NCBI GenBank assembly: GCA_947493165.1
Contig: CANLPY010000002.1
Coordinates: 124,001 to 188,000, forward strand
Source of the DNA: an uncultured Erythrobacter sp.
GTDB lineage: Bacteria; Pseudomonadota; Alphaproteobacteria; Sphingomonadales; Sphingomonadaceae
Length of the DNA stretch: 64,000 bases
Direction: 5' to 3'
Shown: positions 20,128 through 30,080 of the stretch, in pieces
How the letters are laid out: each line of letters opens with the position of its first letter
How positions within the stretch are numbered: position 1 is the first letter of the stretch
Program-made: the position numbers and the translations under genes
Notes under the pieces: generated by a model
Told to the model about the DNA's origin: nothing
The model's database searches: none
The model's input: only the letters and a program-made list of their open reading frames with translations

Positions 20128-21302
20128 TTACGGGTCTCCATTTTGCGCAATGTTGCTGGGCGGAAACGGTTGCCGATCCCGCGCGTGCGCGAAGTTGTTG
20201 GGCCTAGCGGGGCGCTTTGCGTGCCGCCTGAACTGGTTGCGTACACCTTTGTCGTGCGCGCTGTACCGCCACCAATAGCACCCGCGCCGGTATCATTGGC
20301 AGCCTGCGCGGCGGTGATATTGGGCATGTCGATCCGTCGCTGCGCAGGCGCGCTCACCACCGGCGCGATTTGCGTTGCATGATTGTCCGCCGCGCCCACT
20401 TGCGCCGCTGGCGCAGGCGTTGCCACATCAACAGCTCTGCTTTCCTCTTTCGTCTGAGCAAAGCCGAACACTTGCCAGCCTGCCACCATGTTGGTCGCGA
20501 CCTTTAACGTCATGAACATGAGCGCAACGTGGACAGCTCCTATCAAAAAGAACGCCATCGCGGCTTGCTGATCGATCTCTCCCGGAACAGCGACAAGTGC
20601 GGAAAGGATCGGCACCGCAAGCTCTAGCATGATTGATCCGCCAAGCACCGCGAACAGCGGCGTCAGCGCAAGCATCACTAGCCCTTTAAGCCAGCCGACA
20701 AACAATCCGCGTGTGCCATTGAATAACGCCATCACTACAAAGATCGGGCCGAGAGCGACGAGCAATGCCAAGCCAATGCGTGCTGTCACCAGCAATCCAA
20801 CCGTGCCGAGCAATAGCAGCATCGCGCCCAGCCACATCATTCCGGGCGGGGAGAATGCATCAATATCCGTCTGCCCCGTGCTGGCTTCTTGCACGGCGAG
20901 AAACACCACATCGAGTTTTGCAGCAAAGGTTTGCGTTGCCGAACCGTCGTTATCAGTCAGCACGCCTGCAAGCCAATCTGGTCCGCCAACCGCAAGGTTC
21001 CAGACGACGCTTTGATAAGCAACCCAGCTGGTAACAAACGTCAGCACCAGACCAATGGTAAGGATGCGCGGAGTAAGCGCACGAATGCTAAGGTTAGACC
21101 GTCCGATCAACAGGCTGATGCCGAAAAACGCGACATAAAGCGTAAGCAGAATGGTCAGCACAGTCGCGAGCGACCCGCCTGAGGCAAACATGCGGCCAAA
21201 GGCATCGCTCGTCACTTCATTGGCGACACAATCGACCGCCGTCAGTGCAGCGGCGACGCCTGTGCCCATATTCTCGGCAATTGTATCGCAATTCGCGCTC
21301 AT
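20124..21302 (-). CDS. virB6: TrbL/VirB6 type IV secretion membrane protein
   Basis: Polytopic protein with TrbL/VirB6-like region (FVVMALFNGTRGLFVGWLKGLVMLALTPLFAVL); position in operon. Confidence 0.83.
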   Translation of the reverse strand: MSANCDTIAENMGTGVAAALTAVDCVANEVTSDAFGRMFASGGSLATVLTILLTLYVAFFGISLLIGRSNLSIRALTPRILTIGLVLTFVTSWVAYQSVVWNLAVGGPDWLAGVLTDNDGSATQTFAAKLDVVFLAVQEASTGQTDIDAFSPPGMMWLGAMLLLLGTVGLLVTARIGLALLVALGPIFVVMALFNGTRGLFVGWLKGLVMLALTPLFAVLGGSIMLELAVPILSALVAVPGEIDQQAAMAFFLIGAVHVALMFMTLKVATNMVAGWQVFGFAQTKEESRAVDVATPAPAAQVGAADNHATQIAPVVSAPAQRRIDMPNITAAQAANDTGAGAIGGGTARTTKVYATSSGGTQSAPLGPTTSRTRGIGNRFRPATLRKMETRK

Positions 21303-23743
21303 TCGGCCGCCTGACGCATGGCTTGTGCATTGTCAGAGGCAAGGTTTGGACCATCAGGCCAAGGGTTGTTGGTGAGCGCCGGATACCAATCTTCCGGCTT
21401 GTCGCCCACCGCTTCGCGCAGCAGATCAAGGCGGCGCACCGCGCTTTCACGGCCAGACAGAACGGTCAGCACTTCGGGCGCACCTGATAAATCGAGGCGC
21501 ACAACGACGCTGGCATCGGGCTGACGCACTAGGAAGCAACGCGAATGCGCAGGCAAAGTGCGGATCAACGCGAGTTCGTGATCGGTCAGTCCAAAGCCAT
21601 CGCAATAATCCTCTGGCCGGGCGCGGCTATTGGGCATGAAGATCATGGTGGCAGTCTGTTCGACCAATGCGGTTGAGATGCGGCTTTCCAGCGCGTCTCC
21701 AGCGGATTGCGTCGCAAAGCCGACGAGCGCATTGCGTTTACGCAAAGTCTTCAGCCAATCGCGAATGCGCGCGGCGAAAACCTCATCGTCGAGCGCTTTC
21801 CAGCCTTCATCAATCAGGATCATGGTCGGTTGACCATCGAGCCGTTCATCAATGCGGTGGAACAGATACATCATCGTCGGCGTGCGCAGACGCGGATTTT
21901 CAAGCAGCGCAGTCATATCGAAACCGAGCACGCGCTGGTCGAGATCGAGCAGGTCCCGTTCATTATCAAAAAGCCAGGCGTGTTCGCCGCCCTGTTCAAC
22001 CGCAGTGCCGATCCATGCTGACAGTCGATCCGCTAAATCGCCCGGTTGAGGGCGTTTGGCCCCGGCAAGCAATTCTTTGAAATGGCGCAAACGGCGCAGA
22101 CCGGCATCGTTCGAATATGCAGCATCAACAGCGGCGCTGATCGTCGCAAATTCCTCCGGCCCGTCAGCATCGAGCAAAACAGATAGCCAATCGCGCAAGA
22201 ACGCTTTGTTGGTCGGCGTATCGGGCAATGCCAGTGGGTTAAAACCCGTTGGCTCGCCCGGGCAAATCCGGTCATACCGCCCGCCGATCCCGCGCACGAA
22301 CAGCTCTGCCCCGCGATCCTTGTCAAACAGGATGGTGCGGGGTCGGAACTTTTGCGCTTGCGCGGCGAGGAAGTTCATCACCACGGTCTTACCTGAACCC
22401 GACGGCCCGATGACAGAGAAATTGCCCAGATCACCGTGGTGGAAGTTGAAGAAGAACGGCGTCGCGCTGGTTGTTTCCAGTAGCGTGACAGCATCACCCC
22501 AATGGTTGTCAGCGGCCTGCCCTAGGGCAAACCCATGGAAACTGCCAAAGCTCGCCATATTGGCTGAGGAAATTAGCGCGCGGCGCACAATATAATCCTC
22601 ATTGCCCGGGAATTGTGCCCAAAACGCAGGCTCCAAATTGGTATCTTCACGCACCGCAATCGCGCCAGTATCCGCCAAGGCTGCACCGCAAGCTGCGGCC
22701 GCATCATCAAGCCGGTCGAGCGAGCGCTCGCGCACCAGAACGGTGAGGTGGTGATCGCCAAAGCCGACCGCGCCATTGCCCAGCGCATCGCGCGCCGCCA
22801 TCATATCGGAACGCTCAGCCGCTGCGTCCTCATCAACCGAACGCGAACGCCGCAATGCCAAATCAATACGCTCGCGAGCGGTCGTCCGCTCGTTCGGAGC
22901 ATAACTTTCCGTCACGATCATCTCATACGGCAGGCGCAGCAAGCCATCGAGCAGGCCCGGCGATGTCGCCTCTGGATAATCCTTTAGACCAAGGATCGCG
23001 GAAAAATCTGGCTCGCCAGAACCGCGTTGCTCCATCGCATCAATGCCAAAGCTTGCGCGGCGATATGGCAGCATATGGCCAATATCAGTATCTTCTGCCG
23101 GGCGCCGCACCGGGCGCATCTCACCATTATAGAGCGCAGACAGCAGCTCCAGCATTTCTGAATTGCTGCCGTCACCGCTAGGGGCATCGTAATCCGCAAG
23201 CACGCTTGCGCCATAAGCTGAAAGCGAGGCGACAAGGCCAGTTGCTGCGGCTTTCAAGCTGCGCACATCCTTGGGGTCAGCTTCAAGATCGCGCCGCCCT
23301 GCGCGGCTGAACATCTTGGAGAATTTCTCCGCCAGGCCGGCTTTACCCCGCGCAGGACGACGGATCAGCGTAACGAACTGGTCGTTTATGAACAACGAGC
23401 CGCCAGCCAAGCGTTCCTTCCAGCGCGCATCAATATGGCGTGAAAGCGGGTCAGCAAACTCTGCGTCCAGCTCAACCTCTACCTGACGGCGAATAACGTG
23501 ATGATACAGCACAAAGCGCGCATCAAGCGTTGACCGCAGCATCACTTCGCGGGTTGCGGCATGGGCATTCAGCGCGCCAGAATCTTCGGTTTCAAACAAC
23601 AGGCCTGGCACTTGAATTGCAGTCATGACTGAACCATCGCGCAGCAGCACGGCGCTCTCATCGATCAACCGCTCATAGGGCAGACGATCGCCAGCCAGCG
23701 CTTCCTTCGCGCTCCAGCTTGCTGCTCCAATCCATTTGACCAT
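21299..23743 (-). CDS. virB4: VirB4 family T4SS ATPase
   Basis: NFSVIGPSGSGKTVVMNFLAAQAQKF Walker A, DKDRGAELFVRGIGG, TMILIDEGWKALDD, FATQSAGDAL. Confidence 0.94.
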   Translation of the reverse strand: MVKWIGAASWSAKEALAGDRLPYERLIDESAVLLRDGSVMTAIQVPGLLFETEDSGALNAHAATREVMLRSTLDARFVLYHHVIRRQVEVELDAEFADPLSRHIDARWKERLAGGSLFINDQFVTLIRRPARGKAGLAEKFSKMFSRAGRRDLEADPKDVRSLKAAATGLVASLSAYGASVLADYDAPSGDGSNSEMLELLSALYNGEMRPVRRPAEDTDIGHMLPYRRASFGIDAMEQRGSGEPDFSAILGLKDYPEATSPGLLDGLLRLPYEMIVTESYAPNERTTARERIDLALRRSRSVDEDAAAERSDMMAARDALGNGAVGFGDHHLTVLVRERSLDRLDDAAAACGAALADTGAIAVREDTNLEPAFWAQFPGNEDYIVRRALISSANMASFGSFHGFALGQAADNHWGDAVTLLETTSATPFFFNFHHGDLGNFSVIGPSGSGKTVVMNFLAAQAQKFRPRTILFDKDRGAELFVRGIGGRYDRICPGEPTGFNPLALPDTPTNKAFLRDWLSVLLDADGPEEFATISAAVDAAYSNDAGLRRLRHFKELLAGAKRPQPGDLADRLSAWIGTAVEQGGEHAWLFDNERDLLDLDQRVLGFDMTALLENPRLRTPTMMYLFHRIDERLDGQPTMILIDEGWKALDDEVFAARIRDWLKTLRKRNALVGFATQSAGDALESRISTALVEQTATMIFMPNSRARPEDYCDGFGLTDHELALIRTLPAHSRCFLVRQPDASVVVRLDLSGAPEVLTVLSGRESAVRRLDLLREAVGDKPEDWYPALTNNPWPDGPNLASDNAQAMRQAAE

Positions 23744-23777
23744 ACCGGGCCCTCCTTATGAGGCCTGCTTCGTATCT

Positions 23778-24062
23778 TTAGGGTGCGTAGCTGTTGCAGC
23801 CCCAATGTTTGTAATTCTTCACGCGCGGGCATTTTGACACTTTAGTGATCCAAAGGTCGAAAATGCGCGGCTCACGCAGCGACGAGAAATATCCGATCAC
23901 ATGCACCACGGCGGGCACAATCATGATCCACCAGTTTTTGAGGATCAAAAAAGCAATCGTCGTCACCATCAGATTGATGATGAAAAAGTTCATCGTCACC
24001 CCGGCAAACATTTGCGGCCGAGTGAGTGCGCGATGGACGGGATGGCGGGTGAGATTGCTCAT
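23778..24062 (-). CDS. virB3: VirB3 family T4SS protein
   Basis: HPVHRALTRPQMFAGVTMNFFIINLM, ISSLREPRIFDLW-like motif, location between virB2 and virB4. Confidence 0.87.
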   Translation of the reverse strand: MSNLTRHPVHRALTRPQMFAGVTMNFFIINLMVTTIAFLILKNWWIMIVPAVVHVIGYFSSLREPRIFDLWITKVSKCPRVKNYKHWGCNSYAP

Positions 24063-24071
24063 GACTATGCC

Positions 24072-24416
24072 TTATGCAGCCGCCGATTGAATGCCGGCGA
24101 CAATCGTTGATGCACCGAACAGGATGAATACGCCGATAATAACCGTCGCGCCAAAGCGCCAGTTCATCCGGCCCGTCAGCATCATGAAGCCAACCGCAGC
24201 GACAGCCATAACCGCAATCGCGGTGGCGACATTGCCAAGCAGCGTCCCTTGCAACCAGCCTAGCGCCGCCACGATTGGGCCAGAGCCTTGCGGATCGGCA
24301 ACCTGTTGCTGTGCGAAAGCGGTGGCCGGCGCTATCAGCAATACAAAAGCTGCGGCAATGCGCGCAGCCAATGCGGCAGTTGATTGAATAAGTCGCGAAA
24401 TCAAAGTGTTCATCAA
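24072..24416 (-). CDS. virB2: TrbC/VirB2 family pilin-like protein
   Basis: Signal peptide plus GPIVAALGWLQGTLLGNVATAIAVMAVAAVGFMMLTGRMNWRFG. Confidence 0.87.
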   Translation of the reverse strand: MMNTLISRLIQSTAALAARIAAAFVLLIAPATAFAQQQVADPQGSGPIVAALGWLQGTLLGNVATAIAVMAVAAVGFMMLTGRMNWRFGATVIIGVFILFGASTIVAGIQSAAA

Positions 24417-24446
24417 ATGTCTGCTTTTTCCAAGAACGATTATGAT

Positions 24447-25103
24447 CTATCGCTGATAGGCGATTGTTTCAGGACGGGAATATCCAGCCAAGCGCCCCAT
24501 AATGGCGGCGACATAATTGCGGGTCTCACGAATGTTAGGAATGCCATTGGCGCGAATGACGCGGCCCGGCCCAGCATTGTAAGCGGCGAGCGCTTTTTCC
24601 AAGTTCCCGTCAAACCGGTCTAACTGTTCGCGCAGATAGCGTGCGCCGCCTTCCAAGTTTTGCATGGGATCATCAGGATCAACGCCCAGATAGCGCGCCG
24701 TACCCGGCATCAATTGCGCAAGCCCCCTTGCACCAGCATGTGAGACGGCATTGGGACGCCACCGGCTTTCCTGCCACACAAGCGCTTCGATCAGAGATGG
24801 GCTGAGATCATATCGAGCGGCAAGTTCATGAACTTTGGGCGCAAAAGCAGCAGGAATGGTCGCGGCGTGATAACGCGTATCCGCTACAATCATCTCTGGC
24901 ACAATGATGTTGTCAGGATTGGAGGCATCGATTGTGCCCTGCACTCCGGCAGGCACAACAGAGGCACGATCACCCGCAATCCAGCGAGCGCCGTCTTCAC
25001 CGATTTCCATCACGTCTGCCCGCGCCGGAGCAGAGGCAAGAAGCAGCGCGGCAGCCACGCCGATCAGCCCTGTTCGTGCTGCAATCATCAATCCCTCCAT
25101 CAT
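24447..25103 (-). CDS. Lytic transglycosylase (VirB1-like)
   Basis: LAARYDLSPSLIEALVWQESRWRPNAVSHAGARGLAQLMPGTARYLGV SLT motif; start choice uncertain. Confidence 0.87.
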   Translation of the reverse strand: MMEGLMIAARTGLIGVAAALLLASAPARADVMEIGEDGARWIAGDRASVVPAGVQGTIDASNPDNIIVPEMIVADTRYHAATIPAAFAPKVHELAARYDLSPSLIEALVWQESRWRPNAVSHAGARGLAQLMPGTARYLGVDPDDPMQNLEGGARYLREQLDRFDGNLEKALAAYNAGPGRVIRANGIPNIRETRNYVAAIMGRLAGYSRPETIAYQR

Positions 25104-25375
25104 GCCCCAACATTCATCTCGAATGACAAGCTGGTGACAACTGGCACAACCTACATGCACCATGCCCAATCTTTGCGTAGCAACTATGGTCAACACATAT
25201 GGTTAAAAGCAAGTTAGGTTTTGAGGGAAAAATTGCAGTCGCGCGACCCAAATCGCCGAATTCCGGCATCGTTCGGGGTGAAACGTTCCAATTTCTCGCT
25301 GAGTAACCACGCCATATTGGCGCGGAGCATCCCGCCTATTGCGGCGTGCAGCAAAACCACCCGTGTAGACCCGCT

Positions 25376-26401
25376 TCACGGCTCGCAGACAGAAACCTGC
25401 GACATCGGCGGCATCGGCATACCCATCGCGGTTGGGAATTTCGGCCGATAGGGGCCTTCCAAAGCCGCGCGCTCTTCCCCGCTCAAATCAATATCAAGCG
25501 CGGCCACTGCATCATCGATGTGATGCGGTTTGCTCGCGCCGATAATCGGAGCAGCGACAGATGGCTTCGTAAAATGCCATGCTAGGCCAACGCTTGCCAT
25601 TTTGGCACCGCGTGTCTGAGCGATCTGATCCAGCGCATCGATAATCGCATGGTCCGTTGCATCGGCATCATCATAGATGCGTTTGCCCACTCCATCAGTC
25701 TGGCTGCGCACCGTCTGTTCGCCAACGGGACGTGCCAACCGCCCGCGCGCAAGTGGGCTCCATGGGATCACGCCGACTTCCTCGGCCTCACACAGCGGCA
25801 GCATCTCACGCTCTTCTTCTCGATAGATCAAGTTGAGCTGGTTCTGCATCGAAATGAACCGGGTCCAACCGTTCGCGCGCGCGGTCTCCTGCGCTTTGGC
25901 AAATTGCCAAGCGAACATGGTCGATGCGCCGATATAGCGCGCCTTGCCCGCCTTCACGATCTCGTGGAGCGTCTCCATCACCTCTTCAATCGGAACATTG
26001 TCGTCCCAGCGGTGGATCTGAAACAGATCGACATAATCCATGTCCAGCCGCGTCAGGCTATCATCAATCGCTTGGATCAGGCTTTTACGAGAAAGACCGC
26101 CAGTGTTGGGCGCATTACGCCACGGGCCATGCGCTTTGGTCGCCAGCACAATCTCATCCCGGCGCGCCATTTCGCGCAGCAATTTGCCCGTAATTTCCTC
26201 AGACGTTCCACCCGCATAGATATTCGCTGTGTCGAAGAAGTTGATCCCCGCCTCAAGCGCGTGACGAAAAAATGGACGGCTCTCGTCCTCACCCAGCAGC
26301 CAATCGCCGTGCCAGCCCTTGGTTTTGTCTCCATAGGTCATGCAGCCAAGGCACAGGCGAGATACCATCAGGCCAGAGCGGCCAAGGCGGGTGAATTTCA
26401 T
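25376..26401 (-). CDS. Aldo/keto reductase
   Basis: MKFTRLGRSGLMVSRLCLGCMTYG, FFDTANIYAGGTSEEITGKLL, LDMDYVDLFQIHRWD. Confidence 0.9.
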   Translation of the reverse strand: MKFTRLGRSGLMVSRLCLGCMTYGDKTKGWHGDWLLGEDESRPFFRHALEAGINFFDTANIYAGGTSEEITGKLLREMARRDEIVLATKAHGPWRNAPNTGGLSRKSLIQAIDDSLTRLDMDYVDLFQIHRWDDNVPIEEVMETLHEIVKAGKARYIGASTMFAWQFAKAQETARANGWTRFISMQNQLNLIYREEEREMLPLCEAEEVGVIPWSPLARGRLARPVGEQTVRSQTDGVGKRIYDDADATDHAIIDALDQIAQTRGAKMASVGLAWHFTKPSVAAPIIGASKPHHIDDAVAALDIDLSGEERAALEGPYRPKFPTAMGMPMPPMSQVSVCEP

Positions 26402-26411
26402 CTGCGTGTCC

Positions 26412-27152
26412 TTAGGAAAGAGTGAGACCGCCATCCACGATCAAGGTCTGCCCGGTCATATAGCTTGATAATGGCGACGCGAGGAACAGCGCTGCACCGG
26501 CCATGTCATCGGGCGTGCCCATGCGGCGCAGCGGGATGGATTTAAGCGCGCCTTCGCGCCGCTCAGAGTGCTCCGTGATGGCAGCGGTCATCTTGGTCGG
26601 GACAAAACCGGGCGCAATGCCGTTTACGCGGATACCGTCGCGCGCCCATGCTTCGCCCAGACTTTTGACCATGCTGACAGCCCCCGCTTTCGATGCGGCA
26701 TAGGCAGGGTTGCCCATCGCCGCGCCAAATCCAGCGACCGAGCTGACGATGATCAGCGCGCCGTCTTTGTCAGCCAGACCAGAATGAAACGCGCGGGCGC
26801 AATCAGCGATCGAATTTAGGTTGACGCCGATCACATCGTCCCAGCCTTCTCGCTCAAATTCTTGCCTGCCATAGCGCACGATCCCTTGGCTCAGCACCAG
26901 CACATCCGGCTCACCAGTCACGTCAGGCAAATGCTTCACCGCATCGCGGTTGGTCACATCAAGCTGATGGTAAGTAAGACCGGTGAAGTCGCTGTCCTCA
27001 GCTTCCAGATAATCACCTTCATCAGGGCGCGTGCCGGTAACATGCACCGTCGCCCCGCGCGCACGAAATCCATGCGCGATGCCATTGCCGATCCCGCTTG
27101 ATCCGCCGATCACGAGCACGGTCTTCGCAGAAAAATCCAATGGGTCGGTCAT
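26412..27152 (-). CDS. SDR family oxidoreductase
   Basis: VLVIGGSSGIGNGIAHGFRARGA Rossmann motif; YAASKAG active site. Confidence 0.9.
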   Translation of the reverse strand: MTDPLDFSAKTVLVIGGSSGIGNGIAHGFRARGATVHVTGTRPDEGDYLEAEDSDFTGLTYHQLDVTNRDAVKHLPDVTGEPDVLVLSQGIVRYGRQEFEREGWDDVIGVNLNSIADCARAFHSGLADKDGALIIVSSVAGFGAAMGNPAYAASKAGAVSMVKSLGEAWARDGIRVNGIAPGFVPTKMTAAITEHSERREGALKSIPLRRMGTPDDMAGAALFLASPLSSYMTGQTLIVDGGLTLS

Positions 27153-27177
27153 GGCCTTCTGTCCTTTTAACGCGCGC

Positions 27178-28320
27178 TCAGATTGAGCGGCTGACGACTT
27201 CCTTCATGATTTCACTGGTTCCGCCGTAGATGCGCTGAACCCGCGCATCACGCCAGAGCCGGGCAATCGGGTATTCGTTCATATAACCAGCTCCCCCATG
27301 CAATTGGAGGCAGGCATCGACGCATTCCCATTGCATTTCGGTGTGCCAAAGCTTGGCAGCGCTCGCTTCATCAGTAGTAAGCTCGCCTGACAGGTGACGG
27401 GTTATGGCCCAGTCAAGATGCGCCCAGCCGACTTGCAGTTTCGCCTGCAATTCCGCCAGAGTGAATTTGGTGTTCTGAAACTCGAAAACGGTGCTGCCAA
27501 ACGCCTTGCGGTCCTTCGTGAATTTCACCGCTTCATCGAACGCCCGCTGCGCGCCAGCCTGCGCGCCAACAGCAATGGAGAGACGTTCTTGCGGCAACTC
27601 TTCCATCAGATGCACAAATCCGCTGCCCTCGCCGCCCAGAATGTTCGTTTTGGGCACGCGGCAGTCAGCAAAGAACAGCTCTGACGTGTCAGCGGAATGT
27701 TGCCCGATCTTGTCGAGATTGCGCCCGCGTTCAAAGCCCGGCGTTCCAGCATCAACCAGAACCAACGATGTTCCTTTCGCACCCATGCTCGGATCGGTCT
27801 TTGCAACGACGATCACTACATCGGCATTCTGGCCATTGGTGATATAGGTCTTCGATCCATTTACGACCAAGTGATTGCCATCCTCAGCCGCCGTGGTGCG
27901 GATGCCTTGAAGATCGCTGCCCGTCCCCGGCTCCGTCATCGCAATGGCCGTGATGATATCGCCGCTGATCATGCCCGGCAGATATTTCGCCTTCTGCTCA
28001 GCGCTGCCCAGCCGTTCAAAATAATTGACCGTGATATCGTTTTGCAGCGTAAATCCGGCAGAGCTGCCCATGTAAGAAAGCTCTTCTGCGAGCACGCAGT
28101 TGAATCCAAAATCTAAACCCAGTCCGCCGTTCTCTTCAGAGACAGTGGGGCACAACATTCCTGCATCGCCCAAGGCCTTCCAAGCGGACCGCGGAACGAT
28201 TCCCTCTTCCTCATGACTGTCTAGATGCGGCTCCATATGTTCGGCAAACACTTTGCGAACAGTGTCACGAAAAGCCGCATGATCATCATTATAAGCGGTG
28301 CGGCTGGCTGTATTGAGCAT
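27178..28320 (-). CDS. Acyl-CoA dehydrogenase
   Basis: AIAMTEPGTGSDLQGIRTTA, RKAFGSTVFEFQNTKF, LHGGAGYMNEYPIARLWRDARVQRIYGGTSEIMKEV. Confidence 0.93.
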   Translation of the reverse strand: MLNTASRTAYNDDHAAFRDTVRKVFAEHMEPHLDSHEEEGIVPRSAWKALGDAGMLCPTVSEENGGLGLDFGFNCVLAEELSYMGSSAGFTLQNDITVNYFERLGSAEQKAKYLPGMISGDIITAIAMTEPGTGSDLQGIRTTAAEDGNHLVVNGSKTYITNGQNADVVIVVAKTDPSMGAKGTSLVLVDAGTPGFERGRNLDKIGQHSADTSELFFADCRVPKTNILGGEGSGFVHLMEELPQERLSIAVGAQAGAQRAFDEAVKFTKDRKAFGSTVFEFQNTKFTLAELQAKLQVGWAHLDWAITRHLSGELTTDEASAAKLWHTEMQWECVDACLQLHGGAGYMNEYPIARLWRDARVQRIYGGTSEIMKEVVSRSI

Positions 28321-28470
28321 TGATGGTTTCTCTCTCCGGTGCGAAATCAAGTTGTCTTTTGCAATTCATGGCGCGCGGCGCGTTTTTGTAAAGCCTACAT
28401 CGTACCCACGCACCTAAGAAATACGAACATCAGGCGCTCGGTCCTTGCAAATTGACGTGGCGGCACGCAC

Positions 28471-28995
28471 ATGCGCTTTCACATGCACTCGCGCACTCAC
28501 ACAGAATATCGCTCCGGCTCTAACCCGCGCATCTTGCGCGATGCAATGGGCACGTTTGCGACCGGGGTGACGGTGGTAACCTCGCTCGGCGATAATGGTG
28601 AGCCTGTGGGACTGACCGCAAACAGCTTTACCTCGGTCAGCCTTGATCCGCCGCTGCTGCTGGTGTGCCCGGCTCGCAGCGCATCGACGACGGAAGCATT
28701 GGAATCTTGCGAACACTTCGCCGTCAATATCTTGCGCAGCGAGCAAGAGCATATCTCAACTCTGTTCGCGACTAAGGGCACGGATCGCTTTTCCGAAATT
28801 GAGTTCGACACCAGCGAAAACGGCGTGCCAATCATCCATGATGCGCTGGCGAATTTTGAATGCCGCACGCACGCATTACATGAAGGCGGCGATCACTTAA
28901 TCTTGATCGGTAAGATTACGCGCGCGCGCTTCACATCCGACCATGAGCCGCTGCTCTATTATCAAGGTCGTTATCGCGGCATTCGGGAGGAGTAA
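28471..28995 (+). CDS. Flavin reductase family protein
   Basis: LRDAMGTFATGVTVVTSLGDNGEPVGLTANSFTSVSLDPPLLLVC motif. Confidence 0.9.
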   Translation: MRFHMHSRTHTEYRSGSNPRILRDAMGTFATGVTVVTSLGDNGEPVGLTANSFTSVSLDPPLLLVCPARSASTTEALESCEHFAVNILRSEQEHISTLFATKGTDRFSEIEFDTSENGVPIIHDALANFECRTHALHEGGDHLILIGKITRARFTSDHEPLLYYQGRYRGIREE

Positions 28996-29045
28996 TTCTG
29001 AGGCCAGAGTGGATGCGGCAAGATACGCCGCGATCCGTTCCCCGA

Positions 29046-29861
29046 TTAGCCTACGAACGCGCGCTCAATCACAAACTGGTTCGGCTGCGAATTGCTGCCT
29101 TCGGTAAAGCCGCGCTCTTCCAGATCAGCGGCGTGATCTTTAATCATCGCCATGCTCCCGCACAGCATCACGCGGTCCTCATTCGGCACAAAATGTTTTG
29201 GCCCGCTGCTTTTTTCGAACAGCTTTCCATTGTCGATCAAAGTGCCGATGCGCCCGGTGGTGTGAAATTCTTCACGCGTCACAGTTGGCACATAATGAAA
29301 CCGCGCACGGTCTTCGTCTTCGAGCAGAGGATCGCCTTCAAGCTGGCTTTCCAGAAGCTCGCGATAGGCCAATTCTTCCACCTGACGAACCGAATGCACG
29401 ACGAAAATCTCATCGTAGAGATTGTAGATTTCAGGATCACGAACAAGGCTCATAAAGGGCGCAAGCCCCGTGCCGGTTGACAGCATGAACAGGCGTTTTC
29501 CGGGCAGCAGCGCGTCTGTGACAAGCGTGCCTGTCGGCTTTTTGCCAAGATAGATCGGATCGCCGACCTTAATGTGCTGAAGCTTTGACGTGAGCGGTCC
29601 GTCTTGCACCTTGATTGATAGAAATTCGAGTTCCTCAGCATAGCTAGGGCTGGCCATTGAATAAGCGCGCAGCAGCGGCTTACCATTGTCACCGGGCAGG
29701 CCGATCATCACGAATTCGCCAGAGCGGAACCGGAACGACGATGGTCGAGTGCAGCGCAAAGTGAACAGACTGTCCGTCCAGTGGTGGACATAAGTGACGG
29801 TTTCTACGGATAGCGCACCGCTTTCGGTGAATTGGTCGCGGTCAAGAATAAGCTCGGTCAA
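29046..29861 (-). CDS. fpr: Ferredoxin--NADP reductase
   Basis: FRSGEFVMIGLPGDNGKPLLRAYSMASPSYAEELEFLSIKVQDGPLTSKLQHI; GTGLAPFMSLVRDPE; CGSMAMIKD. Confidence 0.9.
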   Translation of the reverse strand: MTELILDRDQFTESGALSVETVTYVHHWTDSLFTLRCTRPSSFRFRSGEFVMIGLPGDNGKPLLRAYSMASPSYAEELEFLSIKVQDGPLTSKLQHIKVGDPIYLGKKPTGTLVTDALLPGKRLFMLSTGTGLAPFMSLVRDPEIYNLYDEIFVVHSVRQVEELAYRELLESQLEGDPLLEDEDRARFHYVPTVTREEFHTTGRIGTLIDNGKLFEKSSGPKHFVPNEDRVMLCGSMAMIKDHAADLEERGFTEGSNSQPNQFVIERAFVG

Positions 29862-30080
29862 ATCGGGCCTCGGTCAAATCATTTGGGATGGCCGGGCGCG
29901 CGGTGCGGCAGGGCCATGGCGCGGAATGCGCATTGAACTGTTGGGCGGGGATTTGGCGGTTCCAGCCAGTTTCTTCAAGACAGTTTAGCGTTTCGCCTTG
30001 AAAGCGCGCCTTGCCAGTATCGAAGCGAACATCGCAAATCGGCTTGCGTCACGCAAACTGCTGCGCCAATTACAGCGCCC

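Noticed and set aside
17102-25103. Interpreting the VirB cluster as part of an integrated conjugative element or plasmid
   Set aside because: No relaxase, coupling protein, integrase, transposase or obvious att repeats seen in the window; flanking genes are ordinary chromosomal genes.
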